Notes: a model not told the origin generated them from the sequence alone. A stretch of 64,000 nt of DNA from Sphingobium estronivorans (GCF_008692605.1 NZ_LFCT01000023.1:38436-102435), one strand, 5' to 3'; counted from the stretch's first letter, positions 1-8,707 are shown. Translations and numbers: made by a program.

Positions 1-1
1 A

Positions 2-832
2 GTGGACATGGGGCAGGGTTCGGACACGGCGATGGCGCAGATCGTCGCGCAAGTGCTGGGTATCCGGACCGAGCAGGTCAATGTCGTCCATCCCGACACG
101 GATGCGACCCCTTATGACATGGCGACCCTGGGTTCGCGATCAACTTATCACACCGGCAACGCCGTCAAGCTGGCGGCGGAGGACGCCCGTACCAAGCTGT
201 GGGCGATGGCGCGCGACGCGGGCATAGACACAGAGAGCGGCTTCTCCTGGCCCAGCGTGTTCAAGGCCCACTATGGGATGCAGGCCGGGACGATCATCGG
301 AACGGGCACCTTCATTCCCGACTACGCGCCCGCGGATGAAAACGGACAATCGCCTCTCGTCACCCCTTATTGGATGATCGGGGCGACTGCGGTCGAAGTG
401 GAAGTCGATGTCCGCACGGGTCATCTGAATATTGTCCGCATGATCAATGCGGTGGATTGTGGAAAGCCGCTCAACCCCCGGATCGTGGAGACGCAGATTT
501 CGGGCGCGGCGACGATGCAGTTGGGCTTCACCCTGTCGGAAGAGATGAATTTCGAGGCGGGGCAGGTCACCAACGCGTCCTTCGCCGACTACAAGATCAT
601 GGGTATCCATGACATCCCCGGCATCATGGAAAACCATATCATCGAGGCCGAACAGAGCAAGGCACCCTTCGGCGCGAAGGGCGTCGGGGAAAGCTCGACC
701 TTCGGCATTTCGCCCTCTATCGCCAATGCGATCGAGGACGCGGTAGGGGTGCGGCTTTACGAATTGCCGCTGACCCCGGAAAAAGTGTTGCGCGCCATCC
801 GCAGCGCTGGCGGCAATCCCCTTGAGGACTGA
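2..832 (+). CDS. Molybdenum hydroxylase large subunit (CoxL/XdhB-like), C-terminal part only
   Basis: Only the last 276 residues lie in the window; the 5' part is cut by the left edge, so the apparent GTG at base 2 is not a real start. The fragment begins with DMGQGSDT, the glycine-rich motif that contacts the molybdopterin cofactor in xanthine dehydrogenase/CO dehydrogenase large subunits, and near the end has GAKGVGESS, whose Glu (residue 230 of the fragment) sits where the catalytic Glu of this family lies. Such subunits hydroxylate N-heterocycles, aldehydes or other carbons using water. The 2Fe-2S subunit gene starts 4 bases after the stop, and an xdhC maturation gene lies at 7623. The substrate is unknown. 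The FAD subunit is not visible and may lie upstream. Confidence 0.9.
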   Translation: MDMGQGSDTAMAQIVAQVLGIRTEQVNVVHPDTDATPYDMATLGSRSTYHTGNAVKLAAEDARTKLWAMARDAGIDTESGFSWPSVFKAHYGMQAGTIIGTGTFIPDYAPADENGQSPLVTPYWMIGATAVEVEVDVRTGHLNIVRMINAVDCGKPLNPRIVETQISGAATMQLGFTLSEEMNFEAGQVTNASFADYKIMGIHDIPGIMENHIIEAEQSKAPFGAKGVGESSTFGISPSIANAIEDAVGVRLYELPLTPEKVLRAIRSAGGNPLED

Positions 833-836
833 CATC

Positions 837-1313
837 ATGAGTAAGGATATTGCATTCACTCTGAACTCGCGGCCCGTGCGCGTGACGGTCGGTTCGCACG
901 AGAATGCCGTTGACGTTCTTCGTCGGTTCGACCTGTTCGGCGCGAGGGAGAGCTGCGGTCAGGGCTTGTGCGGATGCTGCACCGTCCGCGTGGACGGCAA
1001 GCCGCTGTCAGGGTGCCTGACGCTTGGCCTCAAGCTGGAAGGCGCGATGGTCGAAACGGTGGAGTCTTTGGACGCCGGCGGTGAGCTCGATCCCGTGCAG
1101 CAGGCCTTTATCGATCAGGGCGCGTTCCAGTGCGGCTTCTGCACCCCGGGCTTCGTCATGATGACCAAACAGTTGCTGCGGGAAAAGCCTCAGCCTGACG
1201 ATGAGGAGATCCGCAGCTATCTGTCGGGTAACCTTTGCCGCTGCGCCGCCTATCCGGAAATCGTCAAGGCGGTGAAGGATGCAGCGGCCAGAATGGCCGC
1301 GGCCGCCGCTTGA
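837..1313 (+). CDS. Molybdenum hydroxylase 2Fe-2S subunit (CoxS-like)
   Basis: This 158-residue protein is the electron-transfer subunit of the upstream molybdenum enzyme. It has the plant-ferredoxin type cluster ligands Cys40, Cys45, Cys48 and Cys60, and the second [2Fe-2S] site of the family with Cys99 and Cys102 (CGFCTPG) plus Cys134 and Cys136 (CRCAAYPE). Length and spacing match the usual 150-170 residue CoxS/XdhC-type small subunit. I chose ATG 837 rather than the TTG at 822, because 837 gives the normal family N-terminus and follows the large-subunit stop by 4 bases, so translation is probably coupled. Electrons would pass from the molybdenum centre through this subunit to FAD or another acceptor. 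It ends with a short Ala-rich tail. Confidence 0.93.
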   Translation: MSKDIAFTLNSRPVRVTVGSHENAVDVLRRFDLFGARESCGQGLCGCCTVRVDGKPLSGCLTLGLKLEGAMVETVESLDAGGELDPVQQAFIDQGAFQCGFCTPGFVMMTKQLLREKPQPDDEEIRSYLSGNLCRCAAYPEIVKAVKDAAARMAAAAA

Positions 1314-1344
1314 TCAGATATAGCCCACCCGTCTGGAAGTAGAG

Positions 1345-2565
1345 ATGAACGGTTCCCTTTCCCATATTCGCGTCCTGGACCTGTCCCGCATTCTGGCGGG
1401 ACCGTGGAGCGCGCAGCTTCTTGGCGACCTTGGCGCGGAGGTGATCAAGGTGGAGCGGCCGGGGGCCGGGGACGACACGCGCGGATGGGGGCCGCCATTT
1501 CTGGAGACGCAGGATGGCGGGGCGGGCGACGCCGCCTATTTCCTGTGCGCCAACCGCAACAAGGGTTCGGTGACGATCGATTTCACCCGTCCGGAAGGGC
1601 AGGAGCTGGTCAAGGAACTGGCGCGGCATTGCGACGTGGTGATCGAGAATTTCAAGGTCGGGGGCCTGAAGAAATACGGCCTCGACTATGAATCGCTCAA
1701 GGCGATCAATCCCCGGCTGATCTATTGTTCGATTACGGGTTTTGGCCAAACCGGCCCGTATGCGCCGCGCGCGGGCTATGATTTCCTCATCCAGGCCATG
1801 GGTGGGTTGATGAGTATCACCGGCCGGAAAGAAGGGGAAGAAGGCGCGGGGCCGCAAAAGGTGGGCGTGGCGCTGACGGACATATTGACGGGGCTTTACG
1901 GTACGGTCGGCATCCTGGCGGCGCTTGCCGACCGCGAACGGACGGGCGAAGGGCAGCATATCGACGTCGCCTTGCTCGACGTGCATGTCGCCTGCCTCGC
2001 CAATCAGGCCATGAATTATCTGGTGGGCGGGACGGCCCCGGCCGCGATGGGCAATTCCCACCCCAATATCGTCCCTTATCAGGACTTCCCCACCAGCGAC
2101 GGCTTCATGGTCATAGCGGTCGGGAATGACGAGCAGTTCGCGCGGCTATGCGCCACATTGGGCGACGCATCGCTGGCGCAGGACGATCGTTATCGAACCA
2201 ACCGGGGCCGAGTCGAACACCGCATCGCCCTTGTGCCCCAGCTTGAAGCCCTGACCAGGCGGCGGACGACGGCGAATTGGGTGGAGCTGTTGGAAGAGGT
2301 CGGGGTGCCGTGCGGCCCGATCAACAATCTAGAACAGGTGTTTGCAGATCCGCAAATCGTGGCGCGGGGATTGAAACTCGACCTTCCACGGGACGAGGCG
2401 GGGTCGGCGCCCAGTGTCGCCAATCCGCTGCGTTTGTCGCGAACCCCGGTCGAATACCGGTCCGCGCCGCCCACATTGGGCAACGACACGGGCAGAGTGC
2501 TGAAACAATGGCTGAGCATCCCCGACGATCGGATAGAGGATCTTCGCGAAGCGGGGATCGTGTAA
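1345..2565 (+). CDS. CaiB/BaiF family (class III) CoA-transferase
   Basis: The 406-residue protein has the full class III CoA-transferase layout: N-terminal LDLSRILAGPWS and LGDLGAEVIKVERPG motifs for CoA binding, and Asp179 in GVALTDILTG, which matches the catalytic Asp that forms the acyl-anhydride in formyl-CoA transferase. It should move CoA between carboxylic acids, for example from succinyl-CoA to a ring-derived acid. It lies 31 bases after the 2Fe-2S gene and ahead of a crotonase, so it probably makes the CoA thioester used by that enzyme. The substrate cannot be predicted from sequence alone. It is not an AMACR-type racemase like the protein encoded at 41270. Confidence 0.9.
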   Translation: MNGSLSHIRVLDLSRILAGPWSAQLLGDLGAEVIKVERPGAGDDTRGWGPPFLETQDGGAGDAAYFLCANRNKGSVTIDFTRPEGQELVKELARHCDVVIENFKVGGLKKYGLDYESLKAINPRLIYCSITGFGQTGPYAPRAGYDFLIQAMGGLMSITGRKEGEEGAGPQKVGVALTDILTGLYGTVGILAALADRERTGEGQHIDVALLDVHVACLANQAMNYLVGGTAPAAMGNSHPNIVPYQDFPTSDGFMVIAVGNDEQFARLCATLGDASLAQDDRYRTNRGRVEHRIALVPQLEALTRRRTTANWVELLEEVGVPCGPINNLEQVFADPQIVARGLKLDLPRDEAGSAPSVANPLRLSRTPVEYRSAPPTLGNDTGRVLKQWLSIPDDRIEDLREAGIV

Positions 2566-2630
2566 GCTATCGATGAGATGGCCGAGGTAGAATGTCGCTG
2601 GCGAAGGCGGCAGGGAATCGAAGAGGATTT

Positions 2631-3422
2631 ATGAGCTTCATCAAGACAGAGATTGCCGACGGCGTCATGATCGTGACCATGGATTCACCCGAGACGCGCA
2701 ACGCGCTTGGGTCGGACGTGCAATATGGCGCGATCGAGGATGTGTGCCGGCGTATTTCAGCGGACCGTTCCATCCGCGCCGTCGTGTGGACAGGGGCGGG
2801 GCGCGCCTTTTGCGCGGGCGGCGACATCAAGCTGATGCGCGACCGCGTGCTGGACCCTGGCCTGGAGCCGATCGAGGACCGCTATCACTATAAGGAAGGC
2901 ATCCACCGGATCCCGCTCGCGCTTTACAATCTGGAGGTCCCGGTCATCGCGGCGGTCAATGGGCCGGCGATCGGGGCGGGGCTGGACCTGGCCTGCATGT
3001 GTGACATCCGCATCGCGAGCGAGGCCGCGAAGTTCGCCGAGAGCTTCGTGACGCTGGGCATCATTCCGGGCGATGGCGGCGCATTTCTGCTGCAACGGCT
3101 GGTGGGCCCTTCGAAGGCGGCGGAGCTGACCTTCACGGGCGACGTCATCGATGCGCCGACCGCGCTCCAATGCGGGCTCGTGTCACAGGTGGTGGCTGCC
3201 GAGGAACTGCTGCCCCGTGCGGTCGACATGGCGCAGCGCATTGCAAGGAACCCACCGCACGTTCTGCGGATGGCGAAGCGCTTGCTGCGGGAAGCGCAAC
3301 ATTCCCGCCTGGAAACCGTGCTGGAGCTGTCGGCGTCCTTTCAGGCGCTGGCGCATGCGACGAAGGATCACAGGGACCGGATTGACGCGGCCGTGGGCCG
3401 TCTTGGCGGCAACAAGAAGTAA
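2631..3422 (+). CDS. Enoyl-CoA hydratase/isomerase (crotonase) family protein
   Basis: A 263-residue crotonase-fold protein. The oxyanion-hole segments are clear (AFCAGGDIK near residues 60-67 and GPAIGAGLDLA near 111-121). I chose ATG 2631 because an AGAGGA Shine-Dalgarno sequence stands just upstream and the protein then starts like its family; an in-frame ATG at 2592 would add 13 atypical residues. Of the two glutamates that activate water in classical hydratases, the second is present (Glu165), but the position of the first (Glu144 in rat crotonase) appears to be Phe139. The enzyme may therefore be an isomerase, a dehydratase or a hydrolase rather than a plain hydratase. It lies between a CoA-transferase and a dienelactone hydrolase, all co-directional. 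Confidence 0.88.
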   Translation: MSFIKTEIADGVMIVTMDSPETRNALGSDVQYGAIEDVCRRISADRSIRAVVWTGAGRAFCAGGDIKLMRDRVLDPGLEPIEDRYHYKEGIHRIPLALYNLEVPVIAAVNGPAIGAGLDLACMCDIRIASEAAKFAESFVTLGIIPGDGGAFLLQRLVGPSKAAELTFTGDVIDAPTALQCGLVSQVVAAEELLPRAVDMAQRIARNPPHVLRMAKRLLREAQHSRLETVLELSASFQALAHATKDHRDRIDAAVGRLGGNKK

Positions 3423-3432
3423 AAAGGAAAGA

Positions 3433-4155
3433 ATGATGCGGACCGAATATGTCAAAGTGCCGATGCGCAACGGTGGGGAAATGGGCGCCTATGTCGCCTA
3501 TCCCGACACCACGCCCGCCGGCTCGGTGATCGCGATCATGGAAATTTGGGGCGTCAACGACACGATGCGCCACCATGCCAAGGAATATGCCGAAGCAGGC
3601 TATATCTGCCTGGTCCCGGACCTGTTCTGGCGGCAGGAGCAAGGCGTTGAACTGTCCGACAGGAATCCCGCCGACGTCGAAAAGGCGTTCGACCTCTATT
3701 ATGGCTTCGACTATGATCTGGGAGTCGAGGACATGGAGGATGTCGAAGCCTATTTGAGGACGCTGCCGGAATCGAACGGCAAGGTGGGGGCCGTGGGCTA
3801 CTGTCTTGGCGGCAAGCTCTGCTACATGATGTGTTGCCGCACCGAAATCGACTGTGCGGTCGCCTATTATGGCACCTATATCGAACATAATATCCGCGAG
3901 GTGGGCAATTTGCACCGCCCCTTCATGCTGCACATGGCGATGAAGGACAGGTGGGTCCAGGCGGAAGTCAACGAATTGCTGCTGCGGAAATTGTCCCCTA
4001 ATCCTTTGGTAGAAATCCATCAATATCCGGGCGCTGATCATGCCTTCGCCCGGCACGGCGGCTTGACCTACAGCAAGCCGGAAGCCGACAAGGCGCTTGA
4101 CCTTTCGATCGAATTCTTCAACCGGCATCTGGCGCCCGAGCCGGCGAACGCCTGA
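3433..4155 (+). CDS. Dienelactone hydrolase family protein
   Basis: A 240-residue alpha/beta hydrolase. The catalytic triad of the dienelactone hydrolase family is visible: Cys124 in GYCLGG, Asp172 in MKDRW and His203 in GADHAF; Glu37 in IMEIWGVN corresponds to the conserved Glu that primes the cysteine. ATG 3433 follows an AAGGAA ribosome site and is 10 bases past the crotonase stop. Classical members open dienelactones from chlorocatechol breakdown; many relatives act on other esters or lactones. Position in this run of acyl-CoA genes suggests ring-cleavage product or lactone opening, but the true substrate is not known. A second family member is encoded at 63114. Confidence 0.9.
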   Translation: MMRTEYVKVPMRNGGEMGAYVAYPDTTPAGSVIAIMEIWGVNDTMRHHAKEYAEAGYICLVPDLFWRQEQGVELSDRNPADVEKAFDLYYGFDYDLGVEDMEDVEAYLRTLPESNGKVGAVGYCLGGKLCYMMCCRTEIDCAVAYYGTYIEHNIREVGNLHRPFMLHMAMKDRWVQAEVNELLLRKLSPNPLVEIHQYPGADHAFARHGGLTYSKPEADKALDLSIEFFNRHLAPEPANA

Positions 4156-4238
4156 CAGCCCCTCGCCGCGCGAGAATGGATGGACCTGCCACCCGGCGCG
4201 CGCGGCCCCATTTTCGAACAAGCATTTTCGAGGCCATC

Positions 4239-5483
4239 ATGACTGCGACATCCTTCGTTCCCAACCCGCCCGTTCTTACCAGCAAGGAAAGGGATCGCCG
4301 CTGGGGCTTGCTGCGCGAGATGATGCGCAAGAATGATGTCGAATGCCTGTTGGTGCCGCCTGCTTCGCACCGCTATCCCGCCGACCAGTATTTCACCAAC
4401 TCCATCCCCGGATGCACTGTGGTGTTCCCGCTCAACAGCGATCCGGTGGCTTTTCATCGGGGCGCTTCTGTGGCCGGTTCTTGGTTGCAGGCGCGCGATT
4501 GGGGAGAGGGCGACTGGATCGAGGACATGCGGTTTGGCCCGCGCGGAGCGCTGATCGTCGAAGTGCTCAAGGAAAGGGGTCTGACCAACGCGCGGATCGG
4601 CACGATCGCCGCGCTGGGCGGTCCCAATCTCGCCCCGGTCGGCTGGACGCCCCATGGCCTGTGGACCAGCCTGACCGCCGCCCTACCCGACGCGACCTTC
4701 GTGGAGCTGTGGGACGATTTCGCCGCCATCTGGCTGACAAAGAGCGAGGAGGAGGTCGCTCTTTATCGCTATGTGTCGGACGTATGCGAGAAAGTGTGCG
4801 AGACGATGCTGGAGATGACGCGGCCCGGCGTCGCCGAGAGCGAAATCTACGCGGCAATGATGAGCGTCTATTACCGCCATTGCGCTACCCCGGCCCATGA
4901 CCTGTTCATCCATTCGGGGACCGACAATCTTAGCTGGGACGCACCGCGCTGGCTCTACCGCGCGCAGAAGCCCCGCGTGATTCAGCGGGGCGACGTGGTG
5001 ATGTCCGAAGTCATGGCCGTCGTCGGCGGCGTCGAGGGGCAGGCGCAGATGTGCATCGGGGTGGGCGAGGTGGCCGAACCATTCCATCGCGCCGCAGCAG
5101 TGGCGCGGGAATCCTACGAAGCCGCAGTTGCCACTATTCGCGCCGGCGTGACCTTCGGCGAAGTGGCCGAGGCGATGCAGGAGCCTTTGCGACGGGCCGG
5201 AGCCTGGCACTTGACGCCCCATGTGCATAGCTGCACGCCCCTGACTCTGGTCAGCCCTGTTACCGAAGATCTCGATCCGAGCGTCCTTCAGGCTTTCAAG
5301 CGGGTGGATCAGTTGGGGGCAAGCGGGCTGGACGTCGTTCTCGAAGCAGGCATGTCCATCCAACTCGAGCCCAATGCCGCCTTCGGACGCCAGCAGGTGA
5401 ACATCGGCGGCAATGTCCTCGTCACGCCGACCGGCTGCGAGGAGTTGAACGATCTTCCCAACCATATGCGCTTCGTCGAGTAA
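4239..5483 (+). CDS. M24 (creatinase/prolidase-like) protein with degenerate metal site
   Basis: The 414-residue protein has the two-part layout of creatinase and Xaa-Pro peptidase: an N-terminal domain to about residue 165 and a C-terminal pita-bread domain. Of the five metal ligands of M24 peptidases, the first Asp aligns with Glu257 (VMSEVMAVVGG), the second with Gln268, and the last acidic ligand falls at Gly391/Asn392; only His330 and Glu377 (IQLEPNA) are kept. This resembles metal-free creatinase more than an aminopeptidase. ATG 4239 was chosen for its upstream GAGG and because the extra residues from the ATG at 4176 look non-coding. Its job may be C-N or ester hydrolysis of a pathway intermediate; this is inference. 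Confidence 0.8.
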   Translation: MTATSFVPNPPVLTSKERDRRWGLLREMMRKNDVECLLVPPASHRYPADQYFTNSIPGCTVVFPLNSDPVAFHRGASVAGSWLQARDWGEGDWIEDMRFGPRGALIVEVLKERGLTNARIGTIAALGGPNLAPVGWTPHGLWTSLTAALPDATFVELWDDFAAIWLTKSEEEVALYRYVSDVCEKVCETMLEMTRPGVAESEIYAAMMSVYYRHCATPAHDLFIHSGTDNLSWDAPRWLYRAQKPRVIQRGDVVMSEVMAVVGGVEGQAQMCIGVGEVAEPFHRAAAVARESYEAAVATIRAGVTFGEVAEAMQEPLRRAGAWHLTPHVHSCTPLTLVSPVTEDLDPSVLQAFKRVDQLGASGLDVVLEAGMSIQLEPNAAFGRQQVNIGGNVLVTPTGCEELNDLPNHMRFVE

Positions 5484-5489
5484 TCAGCG

Positions 5490-5999
5490 ATGCAGCCAAT
5501 GTTCGAAGCGGCCGATTTCCGCGACCCGAAGGAGTTTCGCCGGATATTGGGCCATGTCCCGACGGCGGTGAGCGTGATCACGGCCCTTTCGGAAAAGGGC
5601 GAACCGATCGGGATGGTGGTCGGCACCTTCACGTCGGTTTCGCTCGATCCGCCACTGGTGGGATTTTTTCCCGACAGGAAATCGCGAACCTGGTCGGCGA
5701 TAAAAATGGCCGGGCATTTCTGCGCCAATATCCTGGCGGCGGACCAAGCCCGGCTTTGCCGCCAGATAGCCAGCGGAGAAGGCGACAGGTTCGCCGGCGT
5801 CGAATACAGCATATCGACTCACGGTTTGCCCGTCATCGCCAACGCGCTGGCCAGCATCGAATGCCGCATCCACTCCGTCAACGACGCAGGCGATCATTAT
5901 TTCGTGCTGGGAGAGGTTTTGGGAATGGAGGCTGTTCACGCCACCGATCCCCTGCTCTTCTTCTGCGGCAGATATGGCGGCTTCTCCGGCCTGGTTTGA
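5490..5999 (+). CDS. Flavin reductase family protein (HpaC-like)
   Basis: The 169-residue protein matches short-chain flavin reductases: an N-terminal VPTAVSVITA segment, then GMVVGTFTSVSLDPPLVGF, the signature stretch that forms the FMN-binding face, and a C-terminal LLFFCGRYGGF. Members reduce FMN or FAD with NAD(P)H and hand it to a separate flavin monooxygenase. No flavin monooxygenase gene is visible in the window, so its partner may be elsewhere or it may serve another oxygenase. The gene starts 6 bases after the M24 gene and is the last gene of the co-directional run from the left edge. Confidence 0.88.
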   Translation: MQPMFEAADFRDPKEFRRILGHVPTAVSVITALSEKGEPIGMVVGTFTSVSLDPPLVGFFPDRKSRTWSAIKMAGHFCANILAADQARLCRQIASGEGDRFAGVEYSISTHGLPVIANALASIECRIHSVNDAGDHYFVLGEVLGMEAVHATDPLLFFCGRYGGFSGLV

Positions 6000-6042
6000 T
6001 AGCGATGCGCGAGCCTAACCGGGCGGACGCCGTCGCCTGAAG

Positions 6043-6951
6043 CTATTTCAACAATTCCGAAAATTCATCCCTGGCCCAGGCGAGGAACCGCGATACCTTC
6101 GTATATTCCTCGCGCATCGAGGGATAAACGAGATGATAGCCGAAGGAGGTTTCGAGCCGGATCGAAAATGGCTCGATCAGCCGACCTGCGGCAATGTCGT
6201 CCCGCACGACGGCGCTGCGACCCAGCGCAACGCCTAATCCTTCGATTGCAAGTTGGTAGGAGGGGAAGAGCAGGTCGCAGGTGATGTCCTGCGACAGGCC
6301 GAGGTCGGACAATCCCGCCTTGCGGAACCAGAATGGCCAGTCGTCCCGCAGGATGAGGGGGGACACGGTCCTGATTATGACCTGGTCAGCCAGATCCTGG
6401 GGATCGTCAAGCGGGTTCGGCCCATCCAGCAGGCTGGGGCTGCATACGGGGAAGAGTTCTTCGGTCGTTATCCTGCTGACCTGATAGCCAGGCCAGTCGC
6501 TTTCCACTCCGTAGAGTATCGCGACGTCGCAGTCGCCATGAGTGGCGTCGGGCGAAGGGGGCAGGATCCGAAGCCGCACGTGAATGCCAGGATTGGCGCG
6601 GGTGAAACTTTTAAGATGCGGGATCAGGCACTTCATCCCGAAGGTGCCCAGAGTGCCGATGGTGAGGACGTCGTCGTTATTCTGGCGCGTCGCCCGATCC
6701 ATGGCCAGGCGCAACTCGGCGATCGCCGCGCGCGCGACGGTATAGATTTCCGAACCTGACTCCGTAATCTGAATTTCATTGCCGACGCGGTCGAACAATT
6801 TGATGTTCAGCAGTTCTTCAAGCTTGCGAATCTGATGGCTGACAGCACTCTGCGTCAGGTTGAGTTCAATGGCAGCGCGCGTGAAGCTGCGATGGCGCGC
6901 GGCAGCTTCGAACGCGCGAAGTCCGGTCATGGAAGGGAAGATATTTCGCAT
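6043..6951 (-). CDS. LysR-family regulator (GcvA-like)
   Basis: A 302-residue LysR-type regulator on the minus strand, convergent with the catabolic run to its left. The N-terminal winged helix-turn-helix is clear (FEAAARHRSFTRAAIELNLT, then QSAVSHQIRKLE), followed by a periplasmic-binding-like effector domain. ATG 6951 was chosen, giving MRNIFPSMTGLRAFEAA, the normal start of GcvA-type members; an in-frame ATG at 7059 would add 36 unconvincing residues. It is divergent from xdhC (7623) across a long intergenic region, so xdhC, its own promoter and possibly the left-hand operon are candidate targets. The effector is unknown. Confidence 0.92.
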   Translation of the reverse strand: MRNIFPSMTGLRAFEAAARHRSFTRAAIELNLTQSAVSHQIRKLEELLNIKLFDRVGNEIQITESGSEIYTVARAAIAELRLAMDRATRQNNDDVLTIGTLGTFGMKCLIPHLKSFTRANPGIHVRLRILPPSPDATHGDCDVAILYGVESDWPGYQVSRITTEELFPVCSPSLLDGPNPLDDPQDLADQVIIRTVSPLILRDDWPFWFRKAGLSDLGLSQDITCDLLFPSYQLAIEGLGVALGRSAVVRDDIAAGRLIEPFSIRLETSFGYHLVYPSMREEYTKVSRFLAWARDEFSELLK

Positions 6952-7622
6952 TGCTCCACTCACGCATTCGAACCTTTCATCTTTCGCTCGATCTTGTCGT
7001 TGGCATGAATGCGGTCCAAGGGAAATATCGAAATCGCGAAGAAGTCGTTCGTCTGGCAAGCCACCTTCGCCTTCGCGCGTCCCGTTAATGGAGCGCTTGA
7101 TACGGGGGCAGTTCCTGCGGCAGGCGGACGATCTTGGCGAGTTGCTTAGGTGGGATCGGCTTTTTGCCCGCGAGATCTGCCTCTTTAGGCTCTGCGTGGC
7201 GAGTGCGCTGAGTATGAGGCTGGGAGGTTTAGGCTGGGCTGCGGTGACGCTATTGTTGTCTATCTGATTGGCATTGAGGCCCTAGCCAGCATGATGTTTC
7301 CTCACATGTTCACGCTGGATGAAGCGCTGGGCGGGCGGCAAGGTAAAACCTGTTCATGGTGAAGGAACGCCGCAACATCGTTCATGACTCAGCCGTTTGA
7401 TCCTTCGACAGGCGTCATGAAATCCAATCATGAGCAAATCAGCCCATTTCATTTGCTTCTGCGCAGGCGCATTTTATGGTTGAGCACTCTAACAACTTGG
7501 AAGTGCTGGACGGAAAGGTTGCACGGACTGGCCACATTCCAACGGGCTTTGGCGTCGGAAACAGGAACGGCTGCGCGCAGACGACTGCCAACCAGTTTTC
7601 GGCAACACGGGAGAGTCGAGCG
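6952..7622. other. Long intergenic region between lysR and xdhC
   Basis: About 670 bases between two divergent genes, with no convincing coding sequence on either strand: the open frames found lack ribosome sites and protein-like composition. It should hold both promoters. The only structure I noted is the inverted repeat at 7381-7421, listed separately. Confidence 0.6.
7381..7421. promoter_or_regulatory. Inverted repeat, possible LysR operator
   Basis: TTCATGAC (7381-7388) and GTCATGAA (7414-7421) are perfect 8-bp inverted arms with centres 33 bp apart, about three helical turns. They lie between lysR and xdhC, where a LysR tetramer could bind. The arms do not show the textbook T-N11-A form, so this is a suggestion only. 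Confidence 0.3.
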
Positions 7623-8633
7623 ATGGACGATCACGAGATTTTCGCTCGGCTGAAAAAGGCTGAAGGACGCTGGGCGCTGGTCACTCTGGTCACTGCCCTG
7701 GGATCGTCGGTCCGCGCGCCTGGTGCTCACATGGCCGTTTGCGAAGATGGCCGCTATGTTGGCTCCTTTTCGGGAGGCTGCATCGAACGAGCGGTCGCGG
7801 CCGAGGCGGTTGAGGCGATCCGTTTGGCAGAGCCGCGCCTGGTGCGCTTTGGACAGGGTTCCTCCTATATCGACATCAGGCTTCCCTGCGGTGGGGGCGT
7901 CGACCTTCATTTCCAGCCCTGGGATTTCCCTGAACTGGACGATCGCGTCGAAGCAGCGCTGACTCGTCGCGAGCCCTTTGGCCTTGACCTGTTTCTGGAC
8001 GGGTCGGCTCCCGCATTCATTGCCGGCTATCAGCCGACGGTGTGGGACATGGAACGGCGCGTCGTTCATACGGGACACTGGCCTCGGCCTCGGTTGCTGA
8101 TAGTGGGACATGGCGCGGCGGTTGCCCGCCTTGCGGATCAGGGGAGGGCATGGGGTGCCGAGATCGCCGTCCGTACCCCCGACGCGGACCTGGTCTGTTC
8201 ACTAAGGCGCGACGGGCACAAGGCGGACAGGCTGGAAAAGACATCGGACGTGGACCTGATTCAATCCGACGCGTGGACAGCGATCATCTTTCTTTTTCAC
8301 GATCACGACTGGGAACGTTTCCTCCTGGCCGATGCACTCAACAAGCCGCATTTCTTCGTCGGCGCGATGGGAAGCAGGCGGGCGCACAAGGTCCGTGTCG
8401 AGAGCCTATTGAACATAGGCGTGGACCAGGACAGGATCGATACGATCCAAGCCCCCATCGGGCTGTTTCACTCGGCCCGCGACCCATCGACGCTCGCGGT
8501 TTCCGTGCTGGCGCAAGTGGCCGACGCCTATCGCCGCGCTCACTTCGCGTTTAGCCTTGCTGATGTGGAAGGGACTCAACGGCCACAAGGCCGCAGCGGT
8601 TCAGGGCGACGGGCGAGCCGGTACGGGTTTTAG
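7623..8633 (+). CDS. xdhC: XdhC/CoxI family molybdenum-enzyme maturation factor
   Basis: A 336-residue protein of the XdhC/CoxI family. The N-terminal part has SSVRAPGAHMAV and GSFSGGCIERAV, the first conserved domain; CGGGVDLHFQP follows; the C-terminal half carries a Rossmann-type segment RPRLLIVGHGAAVARLA and FFVGAMGSRRAH. XdhC binds molybdenum cofactor, helps its sulfuration and inserts it into xanthine-dehydrogenase-type enzymes. The obvious client is the CoxL/CoxS-type enzyme at the left edge, although a LysR gene lies between. ATG 7623 gives MDDHEIFARLKKAEG; the upstream in-frame ATG at 7476 would add 49 unlikely residues. The C-terminal tail after about residue 305 is Arg/Gly-rich and not conserved in appearance. 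Confidence 0.9.
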   Translation: MDDHEIFARLKKAEGRWALVTLVTALGSSVRAPGAHMAVCEDGRYVGSFSGGCIERAVAAEAVEAIRLAEPRLVRFGQGSSYIDIRLPCGGGVDLHFQPWDFPELDDRVEAALTRREPFGLDLFLDGSAPAFIAGYQPTVWDMERRVVHTGHWPRPRLLIVGHGAAVARLADQGRAWGAEIAVRTPDADLVCSLRRDGHKADRLEKTSDVDLIQSDAWTAIIFLFHDHDWERFLLADALNKPHFFVGAMGSRRAHKVRVESLLNIGVDQDRIDTIQAPIGLFHSARDPSTLAVSVLAQVADAYRRAHFAFSLADVEGTQRPQGRSGSGRRASRYGF

Positions 8634-8707
8634 AGATAGCTGATCCCGCCGCAGTCGCGTCCGGGCCCAAACTTTGACATTCCGCATATTCACGCAAGAA
8701 GAGGAAG

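Noticed and set aside
1264..2061. Minus-strand open frame opposite the first CoA-transferase
   Set aside because: Overlaps two well supported plus-strand genes and has no recognisable motif or ribosome site.
6860..7653. Short plus-strand open frames in the lysR-xdhC gap
   Set aside because: They overlap lysR or xdhC in other frames, lack ribosome sites and do not resemble known proteins.
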